From: Eleusine coracana subsp. coracana
Lineage: Eukaryota; Streptophyta; Magnoliopsida; Poales; Poaceae
Direction of reading: 5' to 3'
Assembly (NCBI GenBank): GCA_032690845.1
Contig: CM064430.1
Span: 2,962,949-3,026,948 of the forward strand
Length of the DNA stretch: 64,000 bases
Under the pieces are notes generated by a model. The model saw nothing but the letters and a program-made list of their open reading frames with translations, ran no database searches and was not told the DNA's origin. Shown piece by piece: positions 41,974 to 54,950 of this stretch; within the stretch, counting starts at the first letter, position 1; every line of letters starts with the position of its first letter. The translations under genes were made by a program, and so were the position numbers.

Positions 41974-44520
41974 CTTGGTTTTAACCTGAATTTTAAAAAC
42001 TATGCTCTTTTTGAAATTTTTTATGGTCAAAAGTAAAATATATATAAAATAAAAGTCATACTAGTATAACATCATGGTAACTCGAAAATCACACCTTAGC
42101 AATGATTTGACTAAAAAAAAGATTTGACAAAAGACACTATAATATGATTTTTCTTATATGCAGAAGAGAGAGAGAAATTTGGAAATGACCATATTCCCCT
42201 TGCAGTTAGTTTTTTATATCTGATCAAGTAATTATATTTTTTGCTAACTATATTTTAGAAAATTAGTAATTTTTCATAGAAAACTTATTTATTTTTCACA
42301 AGTATTATCTCTTTGAAATATAATTATCAATATTTCTCAAAACATTTTATAAAAATTATATTTAAGGAAATTGAGTTTTAATTTTAAATATAATTGTTAA
42401 TGTTTGATAAAATAATCAATTCTTTAATATTTCTGAAAATATAATTAGCAAAGAAATATATTTACATGATTTGGTGTACTAAAATTGGATGAAAATTAAT
42501 ACATCTTACAAAAAATATTTAATATTACTTATGCCATATATAAAATAAGTATGTGATCAGATGTGCTAAAATTGTTGTGAGGATACTTTAATCATTTACA
42601 AACTCTTTTCTCCCCTCTATCAAGAAAAATCATATTCTAATGATTATAATATTTCTTAGCTAATTAACGCAATTAGAGTGTCTTTTAGTTAATATATATT
42701 TGAGTAGTGTCTATAAGGAAGACCACAAAAGAATGATACCCACTACTTACTAAGACTGACTTCAACAAAAGAGTGTATTTTTTAGAGACAAAATCCTCTT
42801 TGCCTCGCGTTAATAGTAGCACGCGCGGTGGGTGACTTCAACAGAAGTCGAAAGTTATTTTTTGTATTTATGATTGGATGAGCTATTGGAGTCAGTCTAA
42901 ACTTGCCCTTGGTTTTTTGCGAGCGCCCTTCTGTCTCTCTCTCTCTCTGTGCAAACGAGCCAGGTGGTGGTTTTCTGTACCGTTCGTGCAAGCGCAACCA
43001 CCATGGCACGCACCATCCGCACAACAAATTGGCACTACCATCCTTAATCAAAACAAAGCGAGTTTAATCTAGCAGCGTGGTTCTCAGCTCCAAATCAGAG
43101 CAACACGACATGCTCTAAATCACAGCTCAGTTCATGCTCCAAATCACAGCAACGCGATATGCTCGTAGTCATGGCCGTGCATCAGCTCTGGTCTCCCGCC
43201 TCCGTCATGGGCTTGTGCCACAGCATGACCAGCAAGCAGAGTCCATGGGGGAGGAACGGTGCTGAGTCGTGATGGGCTATTGAGGTCGAGGTCTCAATGA
43301 TTCATGGCCGGCTCGACGAGATTCACGCGGTTAGTGTTGGTACGGTGGTTGGCCACATCGGAGACAAAGGATCCTTTAGCAATTTCTTAACTAAAAACAT
43401 TGAAATCCATCACAACCCTTGATTCGAGTATCAACGGTCCGGATCCTACCTAGTAATTCAGAGAAGGGCTTCTCTGAATTGATCGAACCAATTCAGAGAG
43501 GACCCGATTCGTCAGCTTCGGTTCATGGCATCAGGCTCTAGACGTAAATCTCTTCTTAGCTTTGCACGGTACCACCGGAACGAAAGTTACCACACGCAGC
43601 AAACTGCGGCAGCGAACGACGATGTCCTTAGAGGTACTGACCCGTGGGCCGTGGCCCCACATATCAGTGAGATACAGTACGGTGGAGAGCCTCGTCCACC
43701 CTCCCTCGCGTGCGGCTGCGACTCCATTCGATCGCCTGCGTTCGACGGATGGAATGGAGGATAGACGCATCATTGCATCCTTGCGTGACGGTCATTTCCG
43801 CTTGCAAAACGCACCGGATAATAAGCCGAGCTCGTCCGGTCCATGTGCTTCAACACCGCCGGCCATAGATTCCGCAGCTCCAGTCCAGTACTGTGGGCGT
43901 GGGGATCGATCGACGAGCGGCCAAAAACAAACGATACAGAGCAGGATGCAGCTTTGTCTCGGCTCGAACCGCATCTTTTTCTTGCGGCAGGACCGGCACG
44001 GTCAATCCCAGCAGCAGACAGCCAAGGTTTTCCTTTTCCGTGTAAATAAATCGTAATAAAAAAGGATCAACACGGAAAGTTCCGATTGAAATAGGATCTA
44101 AACAAGAAAGAGCACTTGTCATTCGTTGGTTATTAGAAGCATCCCAAAAGCGCTCGGGTCAAAATATGGCTTTCAAATTAAGTTCCGCACCGGCAGAGGA
44201 CGAGAGCTAAGTTGGACGATAGCGAGGACGCACTGTCAGACTCAAGCTTAATTTCTTCCAGGCCTGCTTTGTATAGTATTACTAGTAATGACCACCAACC
44301 AGGTTGCCTAGCTAGCGTCGACGCTTTCAGGCTTCCAGGGCTGCCGTTTGATCCTGCAATTCTCTAGTGTCCAACTCGAAGCTTGTGAGTGATCTTCCAA
44401 CGTTGCCACTTGCACCCAACCTTGCCTATCCGGTGTACCAGCAAAATCATCTTTGTCCCCCTTGCCCTTGTTATAAGGTTGATAATCTTTTTTACCGGTT
44501 CTAGACTTGACTATTAAACT
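41974..44520. other. Intergenic, AT-rich then GC-rich
   Basis: 42000-42780 is strongly AT-rich with no gene. 43080-43165 contains an imperfect repeat of GCTCCAAATCA(G/C)AGCAAC(A/G)CGA words. 43500-44060 is GC-richer with overlapping open frames up to 164 codons on both strands and no recognised motif. No element ends were found. Confidence 0.4.
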
Positions 44521-44827
44521 GAGTGTGTTCGTTTCTTGGAGTCTAAATTTTAGTGGGGTCATATCAATCATTAAAACGCTATATATAATTATTAAATATA
44601 AAACTAATTACAGAATTGAATACGCATCAACATGATAAATTCATTAAGCTTAATGAAGTCATTATTAAGAGATGTTTACTGCAGTATCACATTATATAAT
44701 CATGATCTAATTAGTCTTAATAGATTTGTCTCAAGGGAGGGTTATGGACTGGGTTTTGTCAGTAATCTATATTTAATACTTCTAATTAGTATCATAATAT
44801 TCGATAGAACAGGTCTAAAAATCAGAG
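44521..44827 (+). mobile_element. GGGTGTGTT-family MITE, right end decayed
   Basis: Begins GTGTGTTCGTTTCTTGGAGT and follows the family copy at 51427 through TAATCATGATCTAATTAGTC and GTTATGGACTGGGTTTTGTC to AACAGGTCTAAAAATCAGAG. The terminal inverted repeat on the right is lost. Confidence 0.85.
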
Positions 44828-44982
44828 GTTAAAAGGACACAGAGACATTTCTCTGGATTTAACAGTGTCAAAAGGACACAAAGGGTTGAAGGTCGTAGAC
44901 CTTATGTTCATCTGTTTAACTTATGATGTGTAACTTATGTTTATCATACTCATACGTAGTTGCAGTTGCAGGGTGTCAGTTA

Positions 44983-45192
44983 CTCCCTCCGTATCAATTT
45001 AATTGGTACTTTAGAATCCGGCATGAAAATTAAGGAGAAGTGTAAAAGGTAGGTGCACAAAAAATAAGGAGAAAAGAGATAAAGATAGAGGTGTATTGAG
45101 AAGAGAGAAATGTGCATCGAGAAGTGAGAATGCCAATTATTTTAGGATAATTAAAGAGAGCTAGAATACCAATTATTTTGGGAGGGAGGGAG
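44983..45192. mobile_element. Stowaway-type MITE
   Basis: 210 bp with ends CTCCCTCCG... and ...GGGAGGGAG flanked on both sides by TA (44981-44982, 45193-45194), the Tc1/mariner target duplication. Inner arms CAATTTAATTGGTAC and TACCAATTATTTTGG extend the inverted repeat. Confidence 0.85.
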
Positions 45193-45194
45193 TA

Positions 45195-46976
45195 GCTCTG
45201 AAGATTGATTCATGTGGTTTGATTGGATGACGTGTTTGGATGCATTAATGACTTTGTGCGATATTCTCCTTGCCGGCAGTGATCCTAGTCCCTACCGATA
45301 GAGATCTACAGAAAGAGAGAATATTCCACTGCATTACAATAATAGTAGTATGTGATTTGTCTCATGTTGTTGATAATTTGGTCAAGGAAATTATACTCTT
45401 AAAAATGTTTTAATCACATGTTTGGAGTATATTTGTTTGTTTCACTGCAAACTCTTCGTTTTGCTTGGTAGAACCTGCATTCAAGCATGGCGCAATCATG
45501 AACACGTCAAGAATAGTAGTACTAGGATTAGCGCGCAGCCGTAAGTGGATAGACGCGACGCCGCGCTGGTGATGCTGTGTGCACCACTATTATGTCTCAA
45601 CGCGTGTTGGACTTGGGACCATTCAGTTTCTCGCGGTTTTTGTTTTTGCCTGTCCATGGACCATGGTAGGGACACCAAGGGTGCGCACCTGCATGACAAT
45701 CAGATGCGTATGCCTTTCAGAAATCTTGAGCAGGAAAGCAGGTGGAGACCACAAGCTAGTCAGCCGCAGCCTTTTGGTAGCATCCAGAGTCCAGAGGCCG
45801 GGGGGGGCATGACCTATAACCAAGATAGCAGGGCTCACATTGTTATCTTCCTCTTCCCATGCAACGCTGGCCAGCTGCCGTGACTATTTAGATGAAAAAT
45901 GAAACTCTGGTACATGGGATCCACATATATTTGGAACAGTCAACAGTGTGACAAAAGATGAAGAGACAAAAAGGATTATCTTTTGACATTGCCTTGGCAA
46001 AACAATTGCCTTCCATGAACTAACGTTTTCATAAAACAATTAGAGACTCCTATAATAATGAAACGGCAGAGCACCTGCCTTTATCGTCAAAAAAAAATAA
46101 AACTATTAGAGACGCCCTGATCTCAAAGTACCGTACTAGTACTACTTTGTAGCATGGCAGGGCAAATCCCAAATTTCATGTACTGATAATAACTTGCTTA
46201 ATCACTGGTATCTCTAGATAGGCAGGTATACACGCAAGACACGTATGACAGTGAAAATAATGGCAGGACGCCATGGTGCGCAGTGGAGCGGCCCAAGATG
46301 TGGATGGAACAATCGGCGTGCTGGACGTGCACCAGCGACGGGAGATAATTCAGCGGGTTTGCACTTCTAAAGAGTTTGACAAGAAACACCGTTCACAGAG
46401 GCGTCCTCCACAAAACGCCTATCGTGAGTGATGCCTGCCTTACGAACATCACTCACGAGTAACGAGTGGTATTTTGCAGAGGACACATCCGTGGATCGGA
46501 GCACATTTTGTTACTGGACTCCATTAGGAGTGCTACTAGCTGAATTACTACCTGCATGGATGCATGGATAGTAGGCAATTAAAAAGGAGGAGGCTGTCTT
46601 TAGAAATGAAATGACCTGATTTTAATGGTATGCTAGTAATTTATGGATCCATTCAAGATTTTTGATAAATAAAGAAAGTGAATAATGCATGCAATAATAT
46701 TTCTTCCTCGTGGCCTCCACCCAGCCTACATTCCACCTCAGCAATTGAGATTTAAGTGATGTGAGTTTGGCCACACGAGTACCAGCATTTGTTGGTAAAA
46801 TTATTAATCCTTTTACCTTTTATCTACCACTACTAAAATTACAGCTAATACGTACTAGTTGGTGATGAGAGCATTATTTACAGTTTTGTGTTGAACGCTA
46901 GGCTACTAGGCTAGGAGCGTTTCTTGCCAAGGGGGCAGCGTTACAATGATGATTTGACGGTGACAACACTATGGTC

Positions 46977-46978
<2 letters not shown>
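45195..46978. other. Intergenic
   Basis: No gene or bounded element. A frame of 112 codons at 45545-45883 overlaps frames on the other strand and shows no family motif. Confidence 0.4.

Positions 46979-47029
<51 letters not shown>
46979..47029. repeat. GA dinucleotide microsatellite
   Basis: About 25 uninterrupted GA units. Repetitive Arg-Glu or Ser-Leu frames through it are artefacts. Confidence 0.95.
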
Positions 47030-47033
<4 letters not shown>

Positions 47034-47740
47034 ATATGGATGGTGACAACACAACGGGAAGGGGTTAGAATGAGAATGGCTTCGCATGTTGGTCGCTGCT
47101 TCCTCTTTTTGATCTGTCGGACAAAAGCGTGCCGAGCGCTGAGCCACGTGAGAGGAGTACTGGTCGAACGTGTGGCCATCTCTAAAACAGGTTTGCTTGA
47201 AATACAAAATTTTTTATCCGGTTCAAATATGACACGACTTGTTAACTTTCATGTCTGGATCACGTACCATGTCCGTTTAGATGGAGGACCCATGACGACA
47301 AGACTTGTTGGGCGTTAGTTAGCACACCCAAATCAGTCCACCTTAACCCGTCCAAGCCTCACAGCAGACACTCTTTATATGTGTCCGATTTTCATCTCCA
47401 TCTTGTGTCGCCAGCGTTATCGTCGTGCCTCCTCCTCTCGTAGCACATGCAGCAACTGCAGGGCACGCCGGCCGGGTCAATTCCAAAGCTCTGACGTGGG
47501 AAGTCCAGTGCATGCATCCAGAATTACCATGCAATGGTCTCCTATCCTCTCCTCTGATGTGTGTGAGTGCAGTTGAATTGATGCTACAGTGTCTCATGTG
47601 AAACAGTGGAAGTTGACAGGCAGCGAGCAGGCGCGGTGCAGGAGCTTTCGGCGGGTGCAGACTGCAGAATTGGCTGAGCTATGGTTATCTCTCTCATATA
47701 CTGTAGCATCTTGCTTCTCCACGCTTCACGGTGGAATAAA

Positions 47741-47856
47741 CATGCGCGCGTCCACAAACCAGGGGAAGCATTGCACCAGCGATGCTCGCGTCCACAAACC
47801 AGGGGAAGCATTGCACCAGCGATGCTCGCGTCCACCAACCAGGGGAAGCATTGCAA
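47741..47856. repeat. 40-bp minisatellite, three copies
   Basis: TCCACAAACCAGGGGAAGCA starts at 47751, 47791 and (with one change) 47831; the unit is otherwise nearly identical. Confidence 0.93.
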
Positions 47857-47908
47857 TGAAGATTTTTGACTGGAGGAAACAGAGGTTAGAGACAGCAACA
47901 GAGCAAAC

Positions 47909-48253
47909 TGTAGCGTTCGTTTCTTGGAATCTAAATTTATTGGGGTCATATCAATCATTAAAACACTATATATAATTATTAAATATATATTAAATATAAA
48001 ATTAATTATAGAGTTGAATGTACATCAACGTGATAAATTCATTAAACTTAATTAAGTTATCATTAAAAAATATTTACTGTAGCATCATATTATCTAATCA
48101 TGATCTAATTAGTTTTAATAGATTTGTCTCGTCATTCAGAGGAAGGGTTATGGACTGGGTTTTATCAATAATCTATATTTAATACTCCTAATTAATATTA
48201 CAATATTCAATAAAACAGGTATAAAAATCAAAGGGATGGAAATGAACACACCC
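47909..48253 (+). mobile_element. GGGTGTGTT-family MITE copy
   Basis: Full-length relative of 51427-51772 in the same orientation. The left terminus is mutated (TGTAGCGTTCGTTTCTTGG); the right terminus GAAATGAACACACCC is good. Confidence 0.87.
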
Positions 48254-48631
48254 GAAGGATGCAGCATGCAGAGCACGTGGAACATGCACACCTTTCATAA
48301 AGACAATACTACTGTCCATGCTTAATTTTGTTTTGCCTTTTCCTTCTTTTTCTTATTTCGGTTCTTGCATTAGTATGCTATATTTTTCATGTAAATTAAA
48401 TAATACTATAATTATTCATTTTGTTATTTAAAAAACTACTACCAACTTTTAATTATATTTACTAAAAATGTTTGGTCCAACCTACTAGTATTACAACTAT
48501 CCTTCATGTGAGCCTGGCTGGTGGGCCAACCATACAAGTCATAGTTTTCTAAAATAAAGAGTAAATGTAGCTGTATTTCTCTAAAATTATTTTAAAAAGT
48601 TGAAATACCAACACTAATAGTTGTAGTTTCG

Positions 48632-49140
48632 TAAAGGATAAAGTGCACTTTACTCCCTCCAACTATTATCGAAGTTCACTTAATCCCCTAAACTATAAAA
48701 CCGTTTGTTTTACTCCCTCCATGTTTGTAATACCATTCACTTTGCCCCTTGGATGGTTTTACTAAGTGGTTTTGGCACCCTGATAATTAAGAAAGGCTTG
48801 GGCTCACTTGTCAGGCACCGGCAAAATAGTGGTGACGGTCATGGAGGCCAGCTAAGTCTTCGTGTGCTGTATCGGTTACAAAGACGAAGGGGTGGAAGGG
48901 ACAATGTTAAGGCGGAGGTGGGCTATTAAACTGTACATCAAGGCTGGTGAGCACGTGTAGGTCTTCCCCGCTTACAGCGGTACCAACTTCGGCTCACCTC
49001 GGACGTCATGGTGGCAAAACCACTCTAGACGGAAAAGTGAATGCTATTGCAAACTTGAAGAGAGTAAAACAAACGGTTTTATAGTTTAGGGGGTTAAGTG
49101 GACTTAGGTGATAGTTGGAGGAAGTAAAGTGGACTTTACA
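48632..49140. mobile_element. Long-TIR element (MULE-like or foldback)
   Basis: Inverted repeats of about 140 bp: 48634-48782 pairs with 49005-49140. Matching blocks are AAACCGTTTGTTTTACTC, CCCCTAAACTATAAAACCG and CACTTTAC(T/T)(C/T)CCTCCAACTAT. The 220-bp centre is GC-richer and unrelated. No coding capacity. A clear target duplication was not found, so the superfamily is uncertain. Confidence 0.82.
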
Positions 49141-51426
49141 CACTTTTTACTCTTTTATATTTCAAAAGTAATACTAGTTATCTTATTGCATTGTAAATCG
49201 TTTTGTCAGTGACTATGGGCCTCTTTAATTTATTTCAACTTTGATTACGCAATCTAGCTTTTATATTGTAAATTATGGATCCTTAAAAATCACAAGGTGG
49301 CATTTGTTAGTTTGTTTAACAAAATTAAATATTGTTTGTAACGTAGTACAATCTAAGCAAAAAAAAAAGTTGATAGTACTATAGCCTTTTAATTCAGCTT
49401 CAAATTATAAAGTTAGAAAAAACATAATTTAAAACCAAAGCAAACTAGGCCCTGAACCTCCCTTTTTGGTGGAGTAGCCAAAGACACCAAATAATTTCGG
49501 AAGTGTGTTCTTAAATTTTCGTTTTTTGTACTACAAACCATACCATATTGTACTATCTTTTTATTACTAGCTTACGCTCCATCTTCACCATAAAATGACC
49601 CTAAAATTACCTGTGTATTGCCACTAAGATGTTTTGTCAAACAGTTTCCATGCTAAATCGATTAGCTAAAATAACCCATCCCCGAGAACTTAAAAAATGA
49701 GCGCCTGAGATTGTTCCGTGCAACTAGATTTCCCGAGATCTCATCAAAACAAGCCCATAAATCTAGAAATAAAGTTACATAATCTCGAGTCTTATCAATG
49801 ACACACCATGAATCCATGCATGTAGGATTGTTTATTTACAAGCCTTTGAGGTTTCAACTTTTAGAGTCCAAACCATATGTCCATGTTATCTTCATTTTCT
49901 AATTTGACCATATTCTTTCTAGAACGGCTGACGACACATCTCAACTTTCCTTGAGTGCAATTATTTGTAGATGTATTGCCGTTCCGGTTTTGGAAAGGAG
50001 AATCATGCATGTGACGACAGAGTAAGTCTTTTGTTTTTTCTTGCAACTAATCTTTGTATTTGTGTAAGTATGTGCTTTGTTAGGGTTAGCTCATTAGCAT
50101 AACCTTGAATCTTTTTTGAAGTTATCGTGTAAAAAAATAGAATCCTAGTTCATCATCTAGCACTATGTTGTCGTTGATCTTGTCCAAGAGGCATTTTTTC
50201 GTTCGTAAAAAAAAAATGCAAGTCACCCCCTCGCCGAAACTAATAATAAAAGAAAAAATGAGTTACTTTCACGACCAACACATCAATGCAAGATGGATGT
50301 ACATGTATGGAGTACATACATACACGTGGGATGCATGCCATCCGATCGGGGTTGCACTCGTCGTGCAGCTACCTCATGAGAGAACTCCAATCGGGTGGCT
50401 CGATCATGGGCAGGCACATTGCACACCGCATGCTACATCTACATGCGGCATGTCCAGTTTGATTGCGTGCATTTTCTTTCGTTTTATCTTCTTTCTTTCA
50501 TTGAGAAAGATAGCTGTAATTTGTGAGAACCAGTGTAGCATTTGTTCCGTTGCACTTTTTGCCGTGGAAGCCGGAGCTCTCCTCCCGCGGGGAGGTTGCG
50601 TGCGCGCGATCGCCCTCACGTCGCGTCGCGTGCTCTCCCAACAGCTGTAGCATGCAGCGCAGCGCGCAGGTGCCATAAAGGAGAGAGAGAGATAGAGAGC
50701 GAGGATTTTGAGGAAGAGAGAGAGAGGAAGGTTTGACAAATCCTAATCCAATGCTGTATTTACAGCTTTTATCACCATCCAAATTACGTGCCCACGAAAA
50801 ATTTCTAGACAACACACCAAATATCATCAGCAGGGGTACACAAAGATTTGAACACAACCATGCAATGCTATCAAGACATGCAATGCTATCAAGACAGTAA
50901 ACCACAATGTACCCAAATTGCTTGTTGTAAATAAACATCCTACTTTGGCACTTTTTTTATAGAGAAAAATTTATTCGACTGATGCTCTAAGCCCTTCTGG
51001 GTACTTACACGCTTCCCCTGAAGAAGTTTTTTTTTTTTTGAGTTTTGAGAAGGTTTCTTTTTGTCATCGCTTCACATCGCCACTGCAGCTGGTCCCAAAA
51101 ATCAGAGCTCCGGGAAGCCGGCGCAGTCGCATGTACCGGACCCACTCTGACAGTCCGACTTGCTCCATCGGCCAAGCGAATCAAGCTAGTGGATCCGGGT
51201 CCCAGAGAAGGCTAGGCGACCGCGTGCACAGAGCGCAAGGACACGCACAGCCGTCGTGACGAAGCAGCTGAGGGCCATCAATCAATCAAGGTCCCTCGGC
51301 GACATCCCGGACTCCTAGGCTTGCGCTCTGCTTGTTTAAACATCTGTATAGTAGTACTCCAGCAAAAAGAACTCACCGCCGCTAATTTTCATGCAAATTA
51401 AGCGGCTCTTTGCATGGTTTACTTTT
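49141..51426. other. Intergenic
   Basis: AT-rich, with a short GA-rich stretch at 50682-50731. Overlapping frames at 50160-50940 include a 161-codon plus-strand one, but opposing frames of similar length exist and none resembles a protein family. No gene recognised. Confidence 0.4.
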
Positions 51427-51772
51427 GGGTGTGTTTGTTTCTTGGAGTCTAAATTTTAGTAGGGTCATATCAATTATTAAAATGTTATATATGATTATTA
51501 GATATATATTAAATATAAAACTAATTACAGAGTTGAATTCGCATCAACGTGATAAATTCATTAAATTTAATTAAGTTATTATTAAGAGATGTTTACTGTA
51601 GCATCACATTATCTAATCATGACCTAATTAGTCTTAATAGATTTATCTCGTCATTCAGAGGGAGGATTATGAACTGTGTTTTGTCAGTAATCTATATTTA
51701 ATAGTCCTAATTAGTATTACAATATTCGATGAGACAGATCTAAAAATTAGAGAGGTGGAAACGAACACACCC
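51427..51772 (+). mobile_element. GGGTGTGTT-family MITE, best-preserved copy
   Basis: 346 bp bounded by GGGTGTGTTTGTTTC and GAAACGAACACACCC, an inverted repeat of 15 bp with one mismatch. TTT flanks both ends and may be a 3-bp target duplication, as in PIF/Harbinger-like MITEs. The interior is AT-rich and non-coding. Confidence 0.88.
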
Positions 51773-51775
51773 TTT

Positions 51776-51959
51776 GTGCATCTTTATTTATTCATTTCCT
51801 AATTACATGCTTGATTTACTCTTTGCATGAACAACCATACTACAATGTTAGGCCAGTCTCAGTCCTTGTGCATCTTTATTTATTCATTTCCTAATTACAT
51901 GCTTGGTTTACTCTTTGCATGAACAACCATACTACAATGTTAGGCCAGTACTTGTTTTC
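51776..51959. repeat. 92-bp tandem duplication covering a MITE end
   Basis: Units 51776-51867 and 51868-51959, nearly identical (GTGCATCTTTATTTATTCAT ... ACTACAATGTTAGGCCAGT). The unit includes the TTA target site and the first bases of the Tourist terminus. Confidence 0.9.
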
Positions 51960-52268
51960 ATTTCACAGTTATCAAAACTGTCATATCAGATTCTTGTCCT
52001 TCAAAGGAGAATGAAACTGTCTCAAACATTAATTGCTGCATGGTGTGATAATCAAATATGCCATACAAATTATAGAAGATGAAAGTAAATAGTCTTAATC
52101 CATTTTCATTTGCCTTTCACCCTCTATGTAAGAGTATAAATAGCCTTTCATCTAGATGTCTAGATGAAAGACATCTCCTCTATCTCTTCTTAAATGTTTT
52201 GCCATGTCATCTAAAATTCTAATATGGCGGCTAATTAATTCCCAATAAAAGGTCCATTGAGACTGACC
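51851..52268. mobile_element. Tourist-type (PIF/Harbinger) MITE
   Basis: The left end GGCCAGTCTCAGT follows TTA (51848-51850); the right end ATTGAGACTGACC is followed by TTA (52269-52271). TTA duplications and this terminus fit Tourist elements. The left end exists twice (51851 and 51943) because of the 92-bp tandem duplication, so the functional element is probably 51943-52268. Confidence 0.78.
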
Positions 52269-54399
52269 TTAGGAGTACAACGATGGGAACACTGAAATTA
52301 TTGGTGCCATAAATTACAAAAAATATTATTTGTATGTCTTGAAAACTGATCTCCCATTTTACTTCTGTTCTAGACGCCTACAAATACCACATCATCTCAT
52401 TCAACATCACTTTGCATCAGCTAATTCATTTCACCAAAATTTATGTCGTACTGACACCACTTCCATATATATATATCTATATACTAATCGGACGTGGCCT
52501 CCACCCCCTCACAGTGAATCCGGCGTTGTCTCCACCAATCAGAGTGGTTTCTCCGTTTTTTATCCAGTAGAGCATTGCCACGTACCAACGGGCGGAGCCA
52601 CGCGCGTTCACAAGGCTGCTTGTCCGCTTGTGGATGGTTGCTTGATCGATGGCCGTGGTCTCCCTCTTTTTTTCATTGCTCGGCCGGCTAGCAGTCTATC
52701 TGTGTGCATTGAGGATAGACAGTGCCGTCCATCTCAGGCTGCCACCTTGTGCTGGTGTAGGTCTTTTTTATGTTGGACATGACCTTTTTTCAGACTTCGT
52801 AGGATGTTTGATCGCCGATAGACACAGTAAACTAGCCTACGGTGCCTCCCTCAAAATCTGAAGGGTATGTGATTAGAATAATGCTGAAGAACACGATCCA
52901 AGCAACAAGTAACGACATGCGACCAGACCAGCGGAGAGAAGGGGGAGGACGCGATAGCAAGGGCGGGGTGGTGGCGGCATCTTGTGGAGAGGCAAACCTC
53001 GCGCCGGTCCATGGGCTACGACGCAGCGCCACCATGATGCAGACATCAGCATGCGGGCTGCTTCGCCGGTGACGGGGAACAACATCATCATGCACCACCT
53101 GGACTCACGCTCTAATTACCTTGCATGTCGTCCAGTTCCTATTAGAATTTGAGCTTTCTTCGTTTAGTTCTTGTATCTGAAGAAGGCTAGCTGGATCTTT
53201 CTTTGATGGTCATGGTCTACCTCTTTCTAAGTTTGAGCTCTGTTTGCATCTGGAGAAGGTTAGCTGGATCTCAGCTTTCTTCGTTTTTTTTTTGACAATT
53301 AGCTTTCTTCGTTTATTCGTGGTGCTTGAGAGCGAGTGAGCGAGAGAGACAGAGATGGGGAGTGCAGGGATGAGAACGATGAGTGTTTTCAACTATGGAA
53401 GATGGGTCACAGGAGTGGCATGTGGCACAGAGACGTGCATGTGGAGCGGTGATACTGCCGCGTGGCTGGCTGACTAGCATGTGCGTGCTCCTGCATGTAT
53501 GTGACCGAGGAAACAGAGAAGGATTGGTGAAACGAAGGTATGCACGTTTTGTTTTTGTTTTTCTTAAAAACTGTACTAGCCGGTCAAACCATTTCGGCTT
53601 AAACATCATGACAACCTATAAAACAGATTAGTCCAACATCTCAGCGAAAAACAACTCCGATCCTCAAGACTGTCGTCCATTAAGGGCACCCCAAGCTGAA
53701 GAATCAGAACAACCAATGAAGACCAGCCTGAAACAGCAAACACTATTCGGTTACGTTTCCAGGATGCAAGGCAAAAGTCAACTAACAGTCATAGACTCAG
53801 GTGCATCAGCAGCAAAGAATCATATAATAATGAGCTCTAACCTGATGTGATCTTTGCAGTGAGCAAGATGGGGTACATTGAAACAACCAAGTATGTTCTA
53901 AACTTTTGAGTAATTGTTAGTGTTCAAGAGTTTTAGTCGAATGAGAGTAAAAATATATACGATCTGAATAGTATCTTAAACACCAATATTTATCAAATAA
54001 TAACATTTTTTTGGGCATCTATCAAGAGAAAGAAAGGAGGTAAAATCTCTAATGATGTCATTCACACTCCAGAATTTAGGTACTGTGCTGGCCAATCAAA
54101 TACAATTGGTGGTCATAAAACTCCATACGAGGTCAGTTTATCTTTTTGTAGCAGTGAACCAAATTAAAAAAAAAACATAAGCTGCATCATCCACGAATCA
54201 AATGCTACTGGCCAGAAAAATGCACAGGTTCACCCAACTCGATAAAATTTAATAGTCTGTCACTCTAGGATGAAATTCCGTGATGACCAATTCCTCTAAC
54301 AGAATATCTATGATGACCGTCAGCTGTGATCAAAATATTTCACTACACAACAGGACTTTTATCTCGCTACATTTAATATATTAATTGTCTTATATATAA

Positions 54400-54950
54400 T
54401 CACGTAAGGCCTAATCTAGCATACACTATATAATAATAGAGATACCCAATGTTATCCAGAATATTGTGTCCAGCCACTTCTGTTACAAGAATTTGAACGC
54501 CTCTATTCAACAATGCATGGCTCAATTGCAAAAAAACACGTCCTCTTGCATCTACATCAGGATATAGGAGGAAGCATAACATTATTTTAGCGCTTTCTTT
54601 TGTTGTTGTTTTTTCTTTTGTGTTTTAGAGCTTTTCCTAGTACTTAGTACATACGAGTATCTAACACTCTTCAATTAATAGAAGAAAGGCACTGTGTGGA
54701 GAACTTCCCTACAGTTTTTCATCAAAATATTCTTGTCAAAGCTAATCGATTAAGATATGGCAAAGGCTACCAGCAGCATGTAGCTTACCTCCATGAAAAA
54801 CAAAGGTTCCTTCAGATGACCTTCCAGTGAAACAGTGCAGAAGCGGCACTGCATATTGAACTCCCGTCCTGTGTGTTCCTGAAAGATCTTTTCTACATTG
54901 GAGAAACATAGAGGATTATTAACTATTTTTTTCTGCTCTTGCATAGGCAC
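54400..54950 (-). pseudogene. Possible gene fragment, two exon-like pieces
   Basis: On the minus strand, 54950-54790 reads MPMQEQKKIVNNPLCFSNVE... and ends PLFFME immediately before a strong GTAAGC donor. 54560-54400 reads DVDARGRVFLQLSHALLNRG and VQILVTEVAGHNILDNIG, with an acceptor-like TCCTGATGTAG before it. Both have protein-like composition, but frames do not continue outside them and I do not recognise a family. A degenerate fragment is the most likely reading. Confidence 0.25.

Noticed and set aside
46898..47318. Frames with Ser-Leu or Arg-Glu runs
   Set aside because: Translations of the GA microsatellite.
52330..52782. 150-codon frame and a Helitron-like TCTATATACTAAT start near 52476
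   Set aside because: The protein matches nothing known, and no CTRR end with a preceding hairpin was found to complete a Helitron.
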